A stretch of DNA of 36,816 nucleotides from Candidatus Celaenobacter antarcticus (GTDB lineage Bacteria; Cloacimonadota; Cloacimonadia; JGIOTU-2). The DNA lies in the NCBI GenBank assembly GCA_030765865.1, contig JAVCDK010000028.1:1-36816 (forward strand), read 5' to 3'. A program made the translations under genes and the position numbers. Under the pieces are notes generated by a model, which was not told the DNA's origin, did no database searches, and worked only from the letters and a program-made list of their open reading frames with translations. Position 1 is the first letter of the stretch; the number at the start of each line of letters is the position of its first letter. Below are positions 1-8,701 of this stretch, one piece after another.

Positions 1-103
1 GATGGTACGAAAGTATCTCATCAATATCTCTGTTTTCATACGCCATCCAATACCCCTCCAGTATGTCTTCAAGTCCCCTATGGAATGCGTGCTGTTCTTT
101 CAT
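1..103 (-). CDS. SnoaL/NTF2-like protein, N-terminal fragment (runs off the window)
   Basis: Reading leftward from an ATG at 103, 34 codons are open to the window edge. A strong ribosome binding site (GGAGG on the minus strand, about 108-113) sits at the right distance and supports this start. The segment with GYWMAYENRDIDEILSYH resembles the first helix of SnoaL-like/DUF4440 (NTF2-fold) proteins, where a Trp/Tyr helix is followed by an acidic 'D-D/E' stretch. These are small alpha+beta barrel proteins of varied function, so no reaction can be named. The call rests on one helix and is tentative; that a gene starts here is better supported than its family. Confidence 0.55.
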   Translation of the reverse strand, partial: MKEQHAFHRGLEDILEGYWMAYENRDIDEILSYH

Positions 104-367
104 GGAAACCTCCGAAATTTTAATTTATATTTTACTTCACAGATTACTGGTTTGCCGTCAAGTTATTAATCATACACCCAAGCTTCTCAGCGCTCTCGTT
201 ACCAAGCCCTTGACTGGTGACGCTTAATGCTACTAAACGAGAAAATCGAATTTCTTTCAAATTTTAAAGATATAAAAAACGGAACAGTAAAATCATTAGA
301 AAGATTTCATTGACACAAACTCCCAGCCCTTTCTTTCTTTGAAAAAAATCTTTATGGAGAAGGATTA

Positions 368-1960
368 ATGGACAAATTATTGCTCCTGGGGGATGAAGCT
401 CTGGCACAAGGTGCACTTGATGCAGGTCTTTCCGGTGCGTACGGTTACCCCGGCACACCCTCAACAGAAATCTTCGAATATGTTCAACACAGCAAAGAAG
501 CTGCACAGCGAAATGTACATCGCACCTGGTCTGCGAACGAAAAAACAGCAATGGAAGAAGCGCTCGGTATGTCCTATTCGGGCAAACGCACCCTGGTAAC
601 TATGAAGCATGTGGGTCTCAATGTTGCAGCAGATCCGTTTGTGAACTCCGGTATCACAGGCACGAACGGAGGACTTGTTGTTGCTGTTGCAGATGATCCT
701 TCCATGCACTCATCTCAAAATGAACAGGATTCACGTCATTACGGCAAATTCGCACTTGTTCCAGTTTTCGAGCCATCAAACCAACAGGAGGCATATAACA
801 TGCCCTTTGATGCCTTCGCACTTTCCGAAAAATATAAAACACCTGTTGTTATTAGACTTGTTACACGCCTGTCGCACTCCCGTGCAGGTATTTTTCGCAC
901 AAATCAGCTTAAAGAGAATGAGATCAAGCTTCCTGAAAATCCGAATCAATTTGTACTGCTCCCTGCTTTTGCACGAGAAAATTATAATAATCTTATAGAG
1001 AAACAGAAAATCCTGGAAAAGGAATCCGAAAACTCAAAATATAACGAATATTATGATGGAAAAGATAAATCACTCGGTATTATTGCCTGTGGGCTCGGCT
1101 ACAATTATGTGAAAGAAAACCACGTTGAAGCTGAGTGCGAATACCCCATTTTGAAAATATGCCAGTACCCGCTTCCAAGAAAGATGATCTCAAAAATGAT
1201 CGACGAGTGCGATGAAGTGCTTATTGTAGAAGACGGAATGCCTGTGGTCGAAGAATGGCTTCGCGGCTATCTTGATAATAGTCTCAACATAAAAGGGCGT
1301 ATGGATGGCACGCTGCCGCGCGTTGGAGAGCTAAATCCTGCAAAATTACGAACTGCGCTTGGGCTTGAACCTCATCCCATAAAAGAAGTCCCGGTTATCG
1401 TAAAGGGACGTCCGCCCCAATTGTGCAAGGGATGTCCGCACCGGGATTCATATGCTGCTCTTAATGAAGCAATGAAACAATATGGACCCGGTCATGTTTT
1501 TGGCGATATTGGATGTTACACGCTTGGGTTCCTTGCACCTTTTCATGCAATCAATAGCTGCGTGGACATGGGTGCTTCGATCTCGATGGCTGTGGGCGCT
1601 GCGGGTGCAGGACTGTTCCCGGCAATTGCTGTGATCGGCGACTCCACATTCGGGCATTCCGGCATGACTCCGCTTCTTGATGCGGTAAACTCAAAAGCGA
1701 ATATTGTTGCGTTTATTCTTGATAACGGTATTGTAGCAATGACAGGCATGCAAATCTCCGCAGTCACCGGTAAGATAGAAGAGATCTGCATGGGTGTCGG
1801 TGTTGAAAAAGATCATATTCGTGTTATCAATCCCCTGAAAACTCACCATGAAGAAAATGTGAAGATCATTCAGGAGGAAATAGATTATAATGGCGTGTCT
1901 GTTATTATTCCCCGCCGTCCCTGTATTCACATTGCAGCAAAACTGCGTAAGCAGAAGTAG
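368..1960 (+). CDS. iorA: Indolepyruvate:ferredoxin oxidoreductase, alpha subunit (no ferredoxin tail)
   Basis: Thiamine-diphosphate subunit of the enzyme that oxidatively decarboxylates aryl-pyruvates (from Trp, Phe, Tyr) to aryl-acyl-CoA and reduces ferredoxin; cytoplasmic, a fermentative amino-acid pathway. The N-terminal pyrimidine-binding domain starts with GAYGYPGTPSTEIFEYV. The C-terminal pyrophosphate-binding domain shows GDIGCYTLGFL, then GDS at about 424-426 followed by LDNGIVAMTG, the usual GDG/GDS...N TPP motif. CKGCPH lies at 353-358. At 530 residues it is shorter than the roughly 580-650 of most IorA proteins, and it stops shortly after RRPCIH, so the C-terminal pair of [4Fe-4S] ferredoxin motifs is absent. 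The beta subunit follows 12 bp later. Other 2-oxoacid oxidoreductases are less likely given the whole-length resemblance. Confidence 0.93.
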   Translation: MDKLLLLGDEALAQGALDAGLSGAYGYPGTPSTEIFEYVQHSKEAAQRNVHRTWSANEKTAMEEALGMSYSGKRTLVTMKHVGLNVAADPFVNSGITGTNGGLVVAVADDPSMHSSQNEQDSRHYGKFALVPVFEPSNQQEAYNMPFDAFALSEKYKTPVVIRLVTRLSHSRAGIFRTNQLKENEIKLPENPNQFVLLPAFARENYNNLIEKQKILEKESENSKYNEYYDGKDKSLGIIACGLGYNYVKENHVEAECEYPILKICQYPLPRKMISKMIDECDEVLIVEDGMPVVEEWLRGYLDNSLNIKGRMDGTLPRVGELNPAKLRTALGLEPHPIKEVPVIVKGRPPQLCKGCPHRDSYAALNEAMKQYGPGHVFGDIGCYTLGFLAPFHAINSCVDMGASISMAVGAAGAGLFPAIAVIGDSTFGHSGMTPLLDAVNSKANIVAFILDNGIVAMTGMQISAVTGKIEEICMGVGVEKDHIRVINPLKTHHEENVKIIQEEIDYNGVSVIIPRRPCIHIAAKLRKQK

Positions 1961-1972
1961 CAGGAGGTCATC

Positions 1973-2560
1973 ATGAAAAAAGATATTATACTTGCAGGTG
2001 TCGGCGGACAGGGTATTCTATCCATTGCAACGATCATTGGTTATGCAGTTGTGCAATCAGATCTAAACCTAAAGCAAGCAGAAGTTCATGGCATGTCACA
2101 GCGCGGTGGTGCAGTAGAATCCCACCTTCGAATCTCCAATAAAGAAATTCATTCCGATCTTGTCCCCCATGGTCGCTCAGATATGATCATCTCGTTGGAA
2201 CCAATGGAATCACTTCGTTATTTCCCCTATCTCAAACATAACGGCTGGCTCATCACTAATATTACTCCTTTTGTGAATATTCCGAATTATCCGGAAATGG
2301 AACATCTTCTCAAAGAAATAAGAGGACACAAAAACAGCATTGCGATCGACGGTGATGCCATCGCAAAAAAAATCGGTTCTCCCCGCTCAACGAATATGGT
2401 TATACTTGGTGCAGCTGCCCCTTTCCTTGAAATTCCTTTTGAAATGCTCGAGAATAGCATTCGGACAGTTTTTTGCCGCAAGGGTGAAGACATCGTGAAA
2501 AAAAATCTCGATGCTCTGAGCCGTGGACGGGACTTTGCTGAAAAGCACATACAAAAATAA
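1973..2560 (+). CDS. iorB: Indolepyruvate:ferredoxin oxidoreductase, beta subunit
   Basis: A 195-residue partner of IorA, belonging to the pyruvate ferredoxin oxidoreductase gamma-domain family. The N terminus MKKDIILAGVGGQGILS carries the glycine-rich GVGGQGI typical of the family, followed by the conserved segment AEVHGMSQRGGAVESHLRIS. The length is normal for IorB (about 190-200). The start is decided by a strong AGGAGGT four bases before the ATG region, and the gene lies 12 bp after iorA, so the two are surely co-transcribed and translated together. With iorA it would form the alpha2beta2 enzyme. No odd features. Confidence 0.93.
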   Translation: MKKDIILAGVGGQGILSIATIIGYAVVQSDLNLKQAEVHGMSQRGGAVESHLRISNKEIHSDLVPHGRSDMIISLEPMESLRYFPYLKHNGWLITNITPFVNIPNYPEMEHLLKEIRGHKNSIAIDGDAIAKKIGSPRSTNMVILGAAAPFLEIPFEMLENSIRTVFCRKGEDIVKKNLDALSRGRDFAEKHIQK

Positions 2561-2563
2561 TTT

Positions 2564-3979
2564 ATGAATAATCATAAAAATCTTGTAACCCGGCTCAAGC
2601 AGTTCATCCATCATGAGAACCTGATCGAACAGGGTGACAAACTGCTTATTGGAGTTTCCGGCGGCATTGATTCCACAGTACTCCTGTATTTATTGAAGAA
2701 AATCACAGCAGAATTCAAGCTTACGACTCTTGCTGTGCATATCAACTACAATCTTCGTGGTAAGGAATCCATAGAGAACGAGCGATTCACAAAAAACCTC
2801 TGTTACAAATGGGGTATCCCGCTTATCGTTCACAACGTCTCGATCACTGATGAATCCAATATTGAAAATGCTGCACGAAAAATTCGCTACGGGATATTCC
2901 GAGACCTGTTGAGAAAATATAACTTTAATAAGATCGTGGTCGGGCACAACATGAATGACCAGGCAGAGACTTTCCTCATGCACCTATTCAGGGGGAGCGG
3001 CTTCACCGGCTTGAAGGGTATGCTTCCAAAGAGCCGTAGTGTCATTCGTCCCCTGCTGGTTTTCAAGCGTGAAGAAATCGCTGCTTTTGCCGAGAAAAAC
3101 AATATCCAATTTTCTCACGATTCATCCAATGACGATCTGGGGTATGACAGAAATAAGATACGCCACCGCATTCTTCCTATTATCCTGGAACAGTTCAACC
3201 CGACAGTTATCAATAAAATCTACGACAGCTCTCATATTTTTCAAAAAACCGATATGTTCCTGCAAACCCACAGTAAAGACATTTTTAAGGATGTTGTTCT
3301 TCAAAATGAGGGTGATGAATATGTTGTACTTCTGGACAAACTCAAGCAAAGCGAGGTACTTTATTTCTATGTATTCAGAAAGATCTTCGGCTTATTGTCG
3401 GGTTCCGAATCAGATTTTTATTCCGCACATCTTTCAGAAATTTACGAACTGCTGAGAAGACCCGGAGGCAAATTTATTCACCTGCCCCACAATATTTTCG
3501 TCGTGAAAAGCGCTAATACGCTTATTTTTAAAATGTCACCCCCAAATTATACGGCTTCTGATTATTCCCGTGAGATCAAGCGATACACACGGCAAATCCT
3601 ATTCGATGACTACTATATAACACAGTCGGAAATAAAGGTAATGCCCATTCACGGATTCAATTTTCATGAAGATGATGCATGCTATATCGATTTTGATAAA
3701 GTAACTTTCCCGCTTACGGCACGTTACCGTCGGCAGGGAGACAGCTTCACTCCGCTTGGAATGCAGAATCCAAAAAAGCTTAAAGAATTTTTTATCGATG
3801 AAAAAGTACCTCGGCTCGAGCGAAAGAAAAAGATCATCATAGAAGATCAAAATAGGATCATCTGGATAGCAGGTATGCGCATACATGAATATGCGAAGGT
3901 GACTTCCCGGACTTCACACGTGCTCCGAATTAAAATTATGAAAAAACTCGAGGACTATCGCAAAGCGCGACGTTTATAA
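2564..3979 (+). CDS. tilS: tRNA(Ile)-lysidine synthetase
   Basis: ATP-dependent enzyme that attaches lysine to C34 of the CAU anticodon of tRNA-Ile2, changing its decoding from AUG to AUA; cytoplasmic and normally essential. The N-terminal PP-loop ATPase is clear, with SGGIDS at 32-37, the downstream VVGHNMNDQAETFLMHLFRGSG segment and the HDSSNDDLGYDRNKIRHRILP stretch typical of TilS. The C-terminal substrate-binding domain is recognisable from ARYRRQGDSFTPLGM and KLKEFFIDEKVPRLER. At 471 residues it is of full length. It starts 3 bp after iorB without an obvious ribosome binding site, which suggests translation coupled to iorB. It is followed, after a separate promoter, by hpt and ftsH, a neighbourhood conserved in many bacteria. 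Confidence 0.95.
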   Translation: MNNHKNLVTRLKQFIHHENLIEQGDKLLIGVSGGIDSTVLLYLLKKITAEFKLTTLAVHINYNLRGKESIENERFTKNLCYKWGIPLIVHNVSITDESNIENAARKIRYGIFRDLLRKYNFNKIVVGHNMNDQAETFLMHLFRGSGFTGLKGMLPKSRSVIRPLLVFKREEIAAFAEKNNIQFSHDSSNDDLGYDRNKIRHRILPIILEQFNPTVINKIYDSSHIFQKTDMFLQTHSKDIFKDVVLQNEGDEYVVLLDKLKQSEVLYFYVFRKIFGLLSGSESDFYSAHLSEIYELLRRPGGKFIHLPHNIFVVKSANTLIFKMSPPNYTASDYSREIKRYTRQILFDDYYITQSEIKVMPIHGFNFHEDDACYIDFDKVTFPLTARYRRQGDSFTPLGMQNPKKLKEFFIDEKVPRLERKKKIIIEDQNRIIWIAGMRIHEYAKVTSRTSHVLRIKIMKKLEDYRKARRL

Positions 3980-3988
3980 ATAAATGTT

Positions 3989-4017
3989 TTGCCAATCCCC
4001 GGTTGAGAGTATATTAT
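3989..4017 (+). promoter_or_regulatory. Promoter for hpt-ftsH-hslV-hslU
   Basis: TTGCCA (3989-3994) and TATTAT (4012-4017) are separated by 17 bp, a sigma-70-like arrangement, and lie about 40 bp before the hpt start in the 77-bp gap after tilS. This suggests the protease genes can be expressed independently of the ior-tilS transcript. Based on pattern only. Confidence 0.55.
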
Positions 4018-4056
4018 ACCTAAACGTTTTTAATTAAATATACAAAAGGGTTTCGT

Positions 4057-4593
4057 ATGCACAATGACATAGAAAGAATTCTTTTTTCAGAACAAGATAT
4101 TAAGAAAAAAGTAAAAGAACTTGGTGAGCAGATTTCAAGGGATTACAAAGATAAAAATCCCATTCTCATAAATATTCTCAAGGGTGGAGTCGTATTTCTG
4201 GCAGACATCATCAGGTCTCTGAACATCCCTATTGAGATCGAGTTCATGGGAGTGGCGAGTTACGGTAATTCCACAAAAAGTTCTGGTGTCGTTCAAATCA
4301 CAAAAGATTGCAATGTTGATATCAGTGACCGGCACGTGCTGATCATAGAAGATATCGTTGATACCGGACTATCACTGAACTATATTACACGTTATCTTCA
4401 GGGTAAGAACCCCAAGTCCCTAAAAATGTGTGTACTGCTGGATAAAGTCGATTCGCACGAACCTGATATCGGAATGGCATACAAAGCTTTTGAGGTGCCA
4501 AATGAGTTCATCGTAGGATATGGTTTGGATTACGATGAGAAATATAGGAATTTACCCTATATCGGAATTTTAAAAAAGGAGATATATCAGTAA
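4057..4593 (+). CDS. hpt: Hypoxanthine phosphoribosyltransferase
   Basis: Purine salvage enzyme that joins hypoxanthine (or guanine) to PRPP to give IMP (or GMP). The PRPP-binding signature VLIIEDIVDTGLS lies at about 94-106, and the flexible-loop segment MGVASYGNSTKSSG and the early LKGGVVFLADI also fit the Hpt family. At 178 residues it has the standard length. A ribosome binding site (AAGGG) precedes the ATG. The stop codon is immediately followed by the ftsH ATG with no gap, so the two are translationally coupled. The tilS-hpt-ftsH order is a conserved bacterial neighbourhood. A specificity for guanine versus hypoxanthine cannot be read from the sequence. Confidence 0.95.
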   Translation: MHNDIERILFSEQDIKKKVKELGEQISRDYKDKNPILINILKGGVVFLADIIRSLNIPIEIEFMGVASYGNSTKSSGVVQITKDCNVDISDRHVLIIEDIVDTGLSLNYITRYLQGKNPKSLKMCVLLDKVDSHEPDIGMAYKAFEVPNEFIVGYGLDYDEKYRNLPYIGILKKEIYQ

Positions 4594-6522
4594 ATGGCTA
4601 ATCAAACACCGCCGGATAAAAATCAACCTCCAAAAAATAAATTACCTGTCAAAACGCCAAAAGGAAGCTCCCTCCTTGTCTGGCTTATTGTCATTCTTGC
4701 AGTCGTTGCCTTCTTCCAGCTTTTCTCAAGCGGATCAGGTTCATCAGAGGCATCCTACTCCCAGTTTCGGCTGGATCTGGAATCAGGAAAAGTAAATAAG
4801 ATCATCTTCAGCGGAAGAGACATAACCTACTTTATTGGCAACACGAAAAATATTACCAATATTCCTTTTGACGATCCTGATCTTGTAAAAAATATTGCAA
4901 CAACCTATAAAGACATCGAGATCATATCCAAGAAACCATCAATATTTACAACACTTCTCTCATACTGGCTTCCCTTCATCATATTCATTGGATTCTGGAT
5001 CTTTATCATGAGAAGAATGCAGGGCGGAGCAGGAAAAGCATTCAGCTTTGGCAAAAGCCGTGCAAAAATGTTCACGGGCAGCCGTTCGAACAAGACCTTC
5101 AAAGATGTCGCTGGTGTAGATGAAGCAAAAGAAGAACTTGAAGAGATCATTGATTTTCTCAAAGATCCTAAGAAATTCCAGAGACTTGGAGGTAGGATTC
5201 CAAAGGGTGTTATCTTGCTTGGTCCTCCGGGAACAGGAAAAACATTGCTTGCAAAAGCGGTTGCAGGAGAAGCAAAAGTGCCGTTCTTCAGCATAAGTGG
5301 TTCAGATTTTGTTGAGATGTTCGTCGGAGTTGGAGCTTCCCGTGTTCGTGACCTATTTGAACAGGGAAAGAAAAATGCTCCCTGTATCGTCTTCATTGAT
5401 GAACTTGACGCAGTTGGTCGCCAAAGAGGGGCAGGGCTCGGCGGCGGTCATGATGAGCGTGAACAGACACTCAATCAGCTTCTTGTGGAAATGGACGGTT
5501 TTGAGGATAATGAAAGTGTCATCATCATTGCTGCGACGAACAGACCAGACATTCTTGATCCCGCACTTCTTCGTCCCGGTCGCTTCGACAGACAGGTTGT
5601 AGTGGACAGACCCGATGTGAAAGGAAGAGAGGGCATCCTGAAAGTACACGTAAAGAAAGTATCTCTTGCAAAGGATGTAAGCCTTTCTGTGATCGCTAAA
5701 AGCACACCTGGATTTTCTGGAGCCGATCTCGAAAACCTTGTAAACGAAGCAGCACTCTGGGGTGCACGAGTTGGACATAAAGCAGTTAAAATGGATGATT
5801 TTGAAGCAGCAAAAGATAAAGTGCTCATGGGCAGGGAACGCCGAAGCATGGTGCTCACAGATGAACAAAAGAAAAATACTGCCTTTCACGAGGCAGGTCA
5901 TGTGATGGTTGCCAAATTCATCCCCGGCAGCGATCCAATCCATAAGGCAACGATCATTCCACGCGGACGCTCTCTCGGCTCAACTCATTTCCTTCCACTC
6001 GATGACAGACTTACCTATTCGAGAAGCTACTGCGAAGCCACAATTGCTCACCTGCTTGGCGGACGTGCAGCAGATAAGATTGCCTCTGGAGAGCCAACCA
6101 CAGGTGCTGGAGATGATATCAAAAAGGCAACTGAACTTGCAAAGAAAATGGTGTGCGAATGGGGCATGAGCGACAAGGTCGGACCCATGACCATCGGTGA
6201 CAAAGATGAAAATGTTTTCCTCGGAAAAGAACTCGGCAGACCAAATAATCATAGCGAAGCCCTTACAAAACTAGTCGATTCAGAAATAAAAGATATCATA
6301 GAGGTACAGTTCCAGCGATGCTTGAAAATACTCTCCGGGAATGAACCCCTCCTGCACACACTTGCCAATGAATTGCTAGAAAGAGAAACCCTTACAGGAG
6401 ATGAAATCGATGTGATTTATCAGAAGTATATTAATGGAAATCTGAAAAAAGAAGAAAAAAAACAGAAAAGTAAAAATAAGAGATCACGGGTTATAAAAGA
6501 TAATGGAAACGATAAAGCTTAA
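4594..6522 (+). CDS. ftsH: ATP-dependent zinc metalloprotease FtsH
   Basis: Membrane-bound AAA+ protease that degrades unassembled or damaged membrane proteins and some regulators. It has a proline-rich cytoplasmic start, a first membrane helix at about 25-44, a short periplasmic domain and a second helix at about 118-140. The Walker A motif GPPGTGKT is at 210-217, followed by Walker B ([11 protein letters not shown]) and the second region of homology ([19 protein letters not shown]). The zinc protease motif HEAGH is at 432-436. The tail after about 615 is a lysine-rich, presumably disordered extension. The length of 642 is typical. Its last 20 bp overlap the start of hslV, putting two ATP-dependent proteases in one transcript. 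Confidence 0.97.
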   Translation: MANQTPPDKNQPPKNKLPVKTPKGSSLLVWLIVILAVVAFFQLFSSGSGSSEASYSQFRLDLESGKVNKIIFSGRDITYFIGNTKNITNIPFDDPDLVKNIATTYKDIEIISKKPSIFTTLLSYWLPFIIFIGFWIFIMRRMQGGAGKAFSFGKSRAKMFTGSRSNKTFKDVAGVDEAKEELEEIIDFLKDPKKFQRLGGRIPKGVILLGPPGTGKTLLAKAVAGEAKVPFFSISGSDFVEMFVGVGASRVRDLFEQGKKNAPCIVFIDELDAVGRQRGAGLGGGHDEREQTLNQLLVEMDGFEDNESVIIIAATNRPDILDPALLRPGRFDRQVVVDRPDVKGREGILKVHVKKVSLAKDVSLSVIAKSTPGFSGADLENLVNEAALWGARVGHKAVKMDDFEAAKDKVLMGRERRSMVLTDEQKKNTAFHEAGHVMVAKFIPGSDPIHKATIIPRGRSLGSTHFLPLDDRLTYSRSYCEATIAHLLGGRAADKIASGEPTTGAGDDIKKATELAKKMVCEWGMSDKVGPMTIGDKDENVFLGKELGRPNNHSEALTKLVDSEIKDIIEVQFQRCLKILSGNEPLLHTLANELLERETLTGDEIDVIYQKYINGNLKKEEKKQKSKNKRSRVIKDNGNDKA

Positions 6523-7042
6523 GGGAACAACGATACTCGGTGTAAAGATCGGGAAAAAAGTAGCCATTGGCGGCGACGGTCAGGTCACATTGGGTGATAC
6601 TATTTTCAAGGCAACAGCCCATAAAGTACGCAGACTCTATGAAGGAAAAGTCATTGCTGGTTTTGCAGGTGCTACTGCCGATGCTTTCACACTATTTGAA
6701 AAATTTGAAGAAAAACTAAAAGAATATAAAGGTAATCTTATGAGAGCTGCTGTAGAACTTGCAAAAGAATGGCGAACCGACAAGTACCTTCGGCGCCTCG
6801 AAGCAATGATCATCGCGGGTAATGCAACCTGTCTGCTTGTTTTATCAGGTACCGGCGACGTGATCGAACCGGATCATAACATAGCAGCGATTGGTTCCGG
6901 CGGACCCTATGCAAAAGCTGCAGCAATGGTGCTCATTAAAGATAAGAAAAAAAATCCAAAAGCGATCGTCACAGAAGCTCTTAAAATCGCTTCGGAAATC
7001 TGTATATACACTAATGACAATACAGTTATAGAGGAAATCTAG
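6503..7042 (+). CDS. hslV: ATP-dependent protease proteolytic subunit HslV (ClpQ)
   Basis: Proteasome-like N-terminal-nucleophile peptidase that forms a double hexamer capped by HslU. The start [14 protein letters not shown] implies removal of an eight-residue leader to expose Thr9 as the catalytic nucleophile, matching the TTI(L/V)xV start of mature HslV. The family segment [20 protein letters not shown] follows, and [13 protein letters not shown] is also typical. At 179 residues it is full length. The gene overlaps the end of ftsH by 20 bp, and hslU begins on the next base after its stop codon, so synthesis of the two HslVU subunits is tightly coupled. Confidence 0.97.
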   Translation: METIKLKGTTILGVKIGKKVAIGGDGQVTLGDTIFKATAHKVRRLYEGKVIAGFAGATADAFTLFEKFEEKLKEYKGNLMRAAVELAKEWRTDKYLRRLEAMIIAGNATCLLVLSGTGDVIEPDHNIAAIGSGGPYAKAAAMVLIKDKKKNPKAIVTEALKIASEICIYTNDNTVIEEI

Positions 7043-8434
7043 ATGGATATGTATGAACTAACTCCAAAACAAACCGTAAAAGAACTCGATAAATATGTGA
7101 TAAGCCAGGACAAGGCAAAACGCGCAGTAGCTATCGCTCTTCGAAACCGTTGGAGAAGACAGAACGTGTCGGAAGAACTTCGTGATGAAATTCTTCCAAA
7201 CAATATTATTTTGATAGGACCCACAGGCGTGGGTAAAACAGAGATTTCCAGACGGCTCGCCAATCTAGTCAACGCTCCTTTCATTAAGATCGAGGCATCA
7301 AAATTCACTGAAGTGGGCTATGTTGGTCGTGATGTGGAATCCATTATTCGTGAGCTCGTAAGTCTTTCGATCAATCAAGTGCGCGACGAGCTGACTGGGG
7401 AAGTCGAAGATGAAGCGCGTGAACGTGCTGAAGAAAAAGTGCTCGATCTTCTGCTCCCTCCCTTAAAACGTCAGCGAAAAACAAACCTTTCTCTCGAAGA
7501 GCAGAAACTGGAGCGAAAAAAATTCGATGAAGAAACGGCAAAACACGAGAGAAACAGATCAAAATTTCGAAAGATGCTCCAGAGCGGCTCTCTTGATAAT
7601 AGAGAAATAGAGATGAAACTCGATGATCTACCCGAACCGCGGATCGAGGTCTTCTCAGGTATGGGTATGGACAGTTTTGACATCAATATGGGCGAGATCC
7701 TCGCAGGATTTATGCCCGGGCACTCTTCGGGCGGCAAACGAAAAAAGATGAAGGTCAGCGAAGCACTCGATTACCTTTTTTATAATGAGTCAAAAAAACT
7801 CGTTGATATGAGCGATGTAAAAGAGATCGCTATCACACGGGTCGAAGAGAACGGCATCGTCTTTCTTGATGAAATAGACAAGATCGCTGGAGAAAAATCC
7901 CAGCATGGTCCCGATGTGTCCCGCGAAGGTGTACAGCGAGACCTCCTTCCCATTATCGAAGGCACAAATGTTCCCACAAAATACGGAATGATCGATACGA
8001 CACATATCCTCTTTATTGCTTCGGGAGCATTTCATGTTTCCAAACCCTCTGACCTTATTCCCGAATTGCAGGGCAGATTCCCGATTCGCGTCGAACTGAA
8101 AAGTCTTACCGAAGAAGATTTCGCAAAGATCCTTACACTTCCTAAAAATGCCCTTATCAAGCAATATACTGAAATGCTCAAAACAGAAGGCGTGGACGTA
8201 CGTTTCACGTTGGGTGCGATCAAAGAGATATCAAATTTTGCAGCACTCGCAAACACAAAAATGGAAGACATCGGCGCAAGAAGACTGCATACCGTCCTTT
8301 CCATTCTGCTGGAAGATTATCTCTACGAACTGCCTGATAATAAAACTGAAAATATAAAAATTACAAAAGAACTGGTAACGAAAAAACTCGCAAAGATCAT
8401 TACCGACGAAGACCTGACCAAGTATATACTCTAA
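7043..8434 (+). CDS. hslU: ATP-dependent protease ATPase subunit HslU (ClpY)
   Basis: AAA+ unfoldase that feeds proteins into HslV. Walker A (GPTGVGKT) is at 59-66, the family box EASKFTEVGYVGRDVESIIRE follows, and Walker B is NGIVFLDEIDKI. Between them lies the charged coiled-coil I domain (about 110-240) that is diagnostic for HslU among Clp ATPases. The protein ends in DLTKYIL, matching the conserved C-terminal peptide (usually ...L(S/T)RFIL) that inserts into HslV. A good ribosome binding site (GAGGAA) lies inside the end of hslV. At 463 residues it is of standard length. It is the last gene of the block; no clear terminator follows. Confidence 0.97.
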   Translation: MDMYELTPKQTVKELDKYVISQDKAKRAVAIALRNRWRRQNVSEELRDEILPNNIILIGPTGVGKTEISRRLANLVNAPFIKIEASKFTEVGYVGRDVESIIRELVSLSINQVRDELTGEVEDEARERAEEKVLDLLLPPLKRQRKTNLSLEEQKLERKKFDEETAKHERNRSKFRKMLQSGSLDNREIEMKLDDLPEPRIEVFSGMGMDSFDINMGEILAGFMPGHSSGGKRKKMKVSEALDYLFYNESKKLVDMSDVKEIAITRVEENGIVFLDEIDKIAGEKSQHGPDVSREGVQRDLLPIIEGTNVPTKYGMIDTTHILFIASGAFHVSKPSDLIPELQGRFPIRVELKSLTEEDFAKILTLPKNALIKQYTEMLKTEGVDVRFTLGAIKEISNFAALANTKMEDIGARRLHTVLSILLEDYLYELPDNKTENIKITKELVTKKLAKIITDEDLTKYIL

Positions 8435-8489
8435 ATCAATATTCTATTAATTATTATAAGATTTTTGTGATAGTAAACATTCATTGAAA

Positions 8490-8605
8490 CGTGAATTTCT
8501 AATTACAAATTTCTAATTTCTAAATGCTTAAGTGCAGATCTTGATTAGACATTTGGATTTTGTCATTTTATTAGTTATTAGATATTAGTAATTTGGAATT
8601 GTATA
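8490..8605. repeat. AT-rich imperfect inverted repeat built from 'ATTTCTAATT' words
   Basis: The 267-bp gap after hslU contains short words such as AATTTCTAATTACAAATTTC on the left and their approximate complements (ATTAGTTATTAGATATTAG) on the right. Together they form an imperfect inverted repeat around a less AT-rich centre (about 8525-8550). It does not look coding. It could fold in RNA and may act as a loose terminator or be a dispersed intergenic repeat; other copies would have to be found elsewhere in the genome. Confidence 0.4.
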
Positions 8606-8615
8606 TTTTTTCTTT

Positions 8616-8643
8616 TTGACAATTCCAAAAGAGTGATTATATT
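8616..8643 (+). promoter_or_regulatory. Sigma-70-like promoter for the disulfide oxidoreductase gene
   Basis: A perfect TTGACA at 8616-8621 and TATATT at 8638-8643 are separated by 16 bp. The start codon is 58 bp further on. This is the most canonical promoter in the window. Confidence 0.65.
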
Positions 8644-8701
8644 GTTCTGATATTACATACTTTGAAAGTATGAAAAATAATTATTACATGGGAGAACCCA
8701 C

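Noticed and set aside
310-315. TTGACA before iorA as a promoter
   Set aside because: No acceptable -10 element is found at 15-19 bp, so a promoter was not annotated.
5353-5943. Long minus-strand reading frame opposite ftsH (and similar ones opposite hslU, tilS and the giant protease)
   Set aside because: Each lies entirely inside a clear conserved gene in another frame, with no start signal or recognised family.
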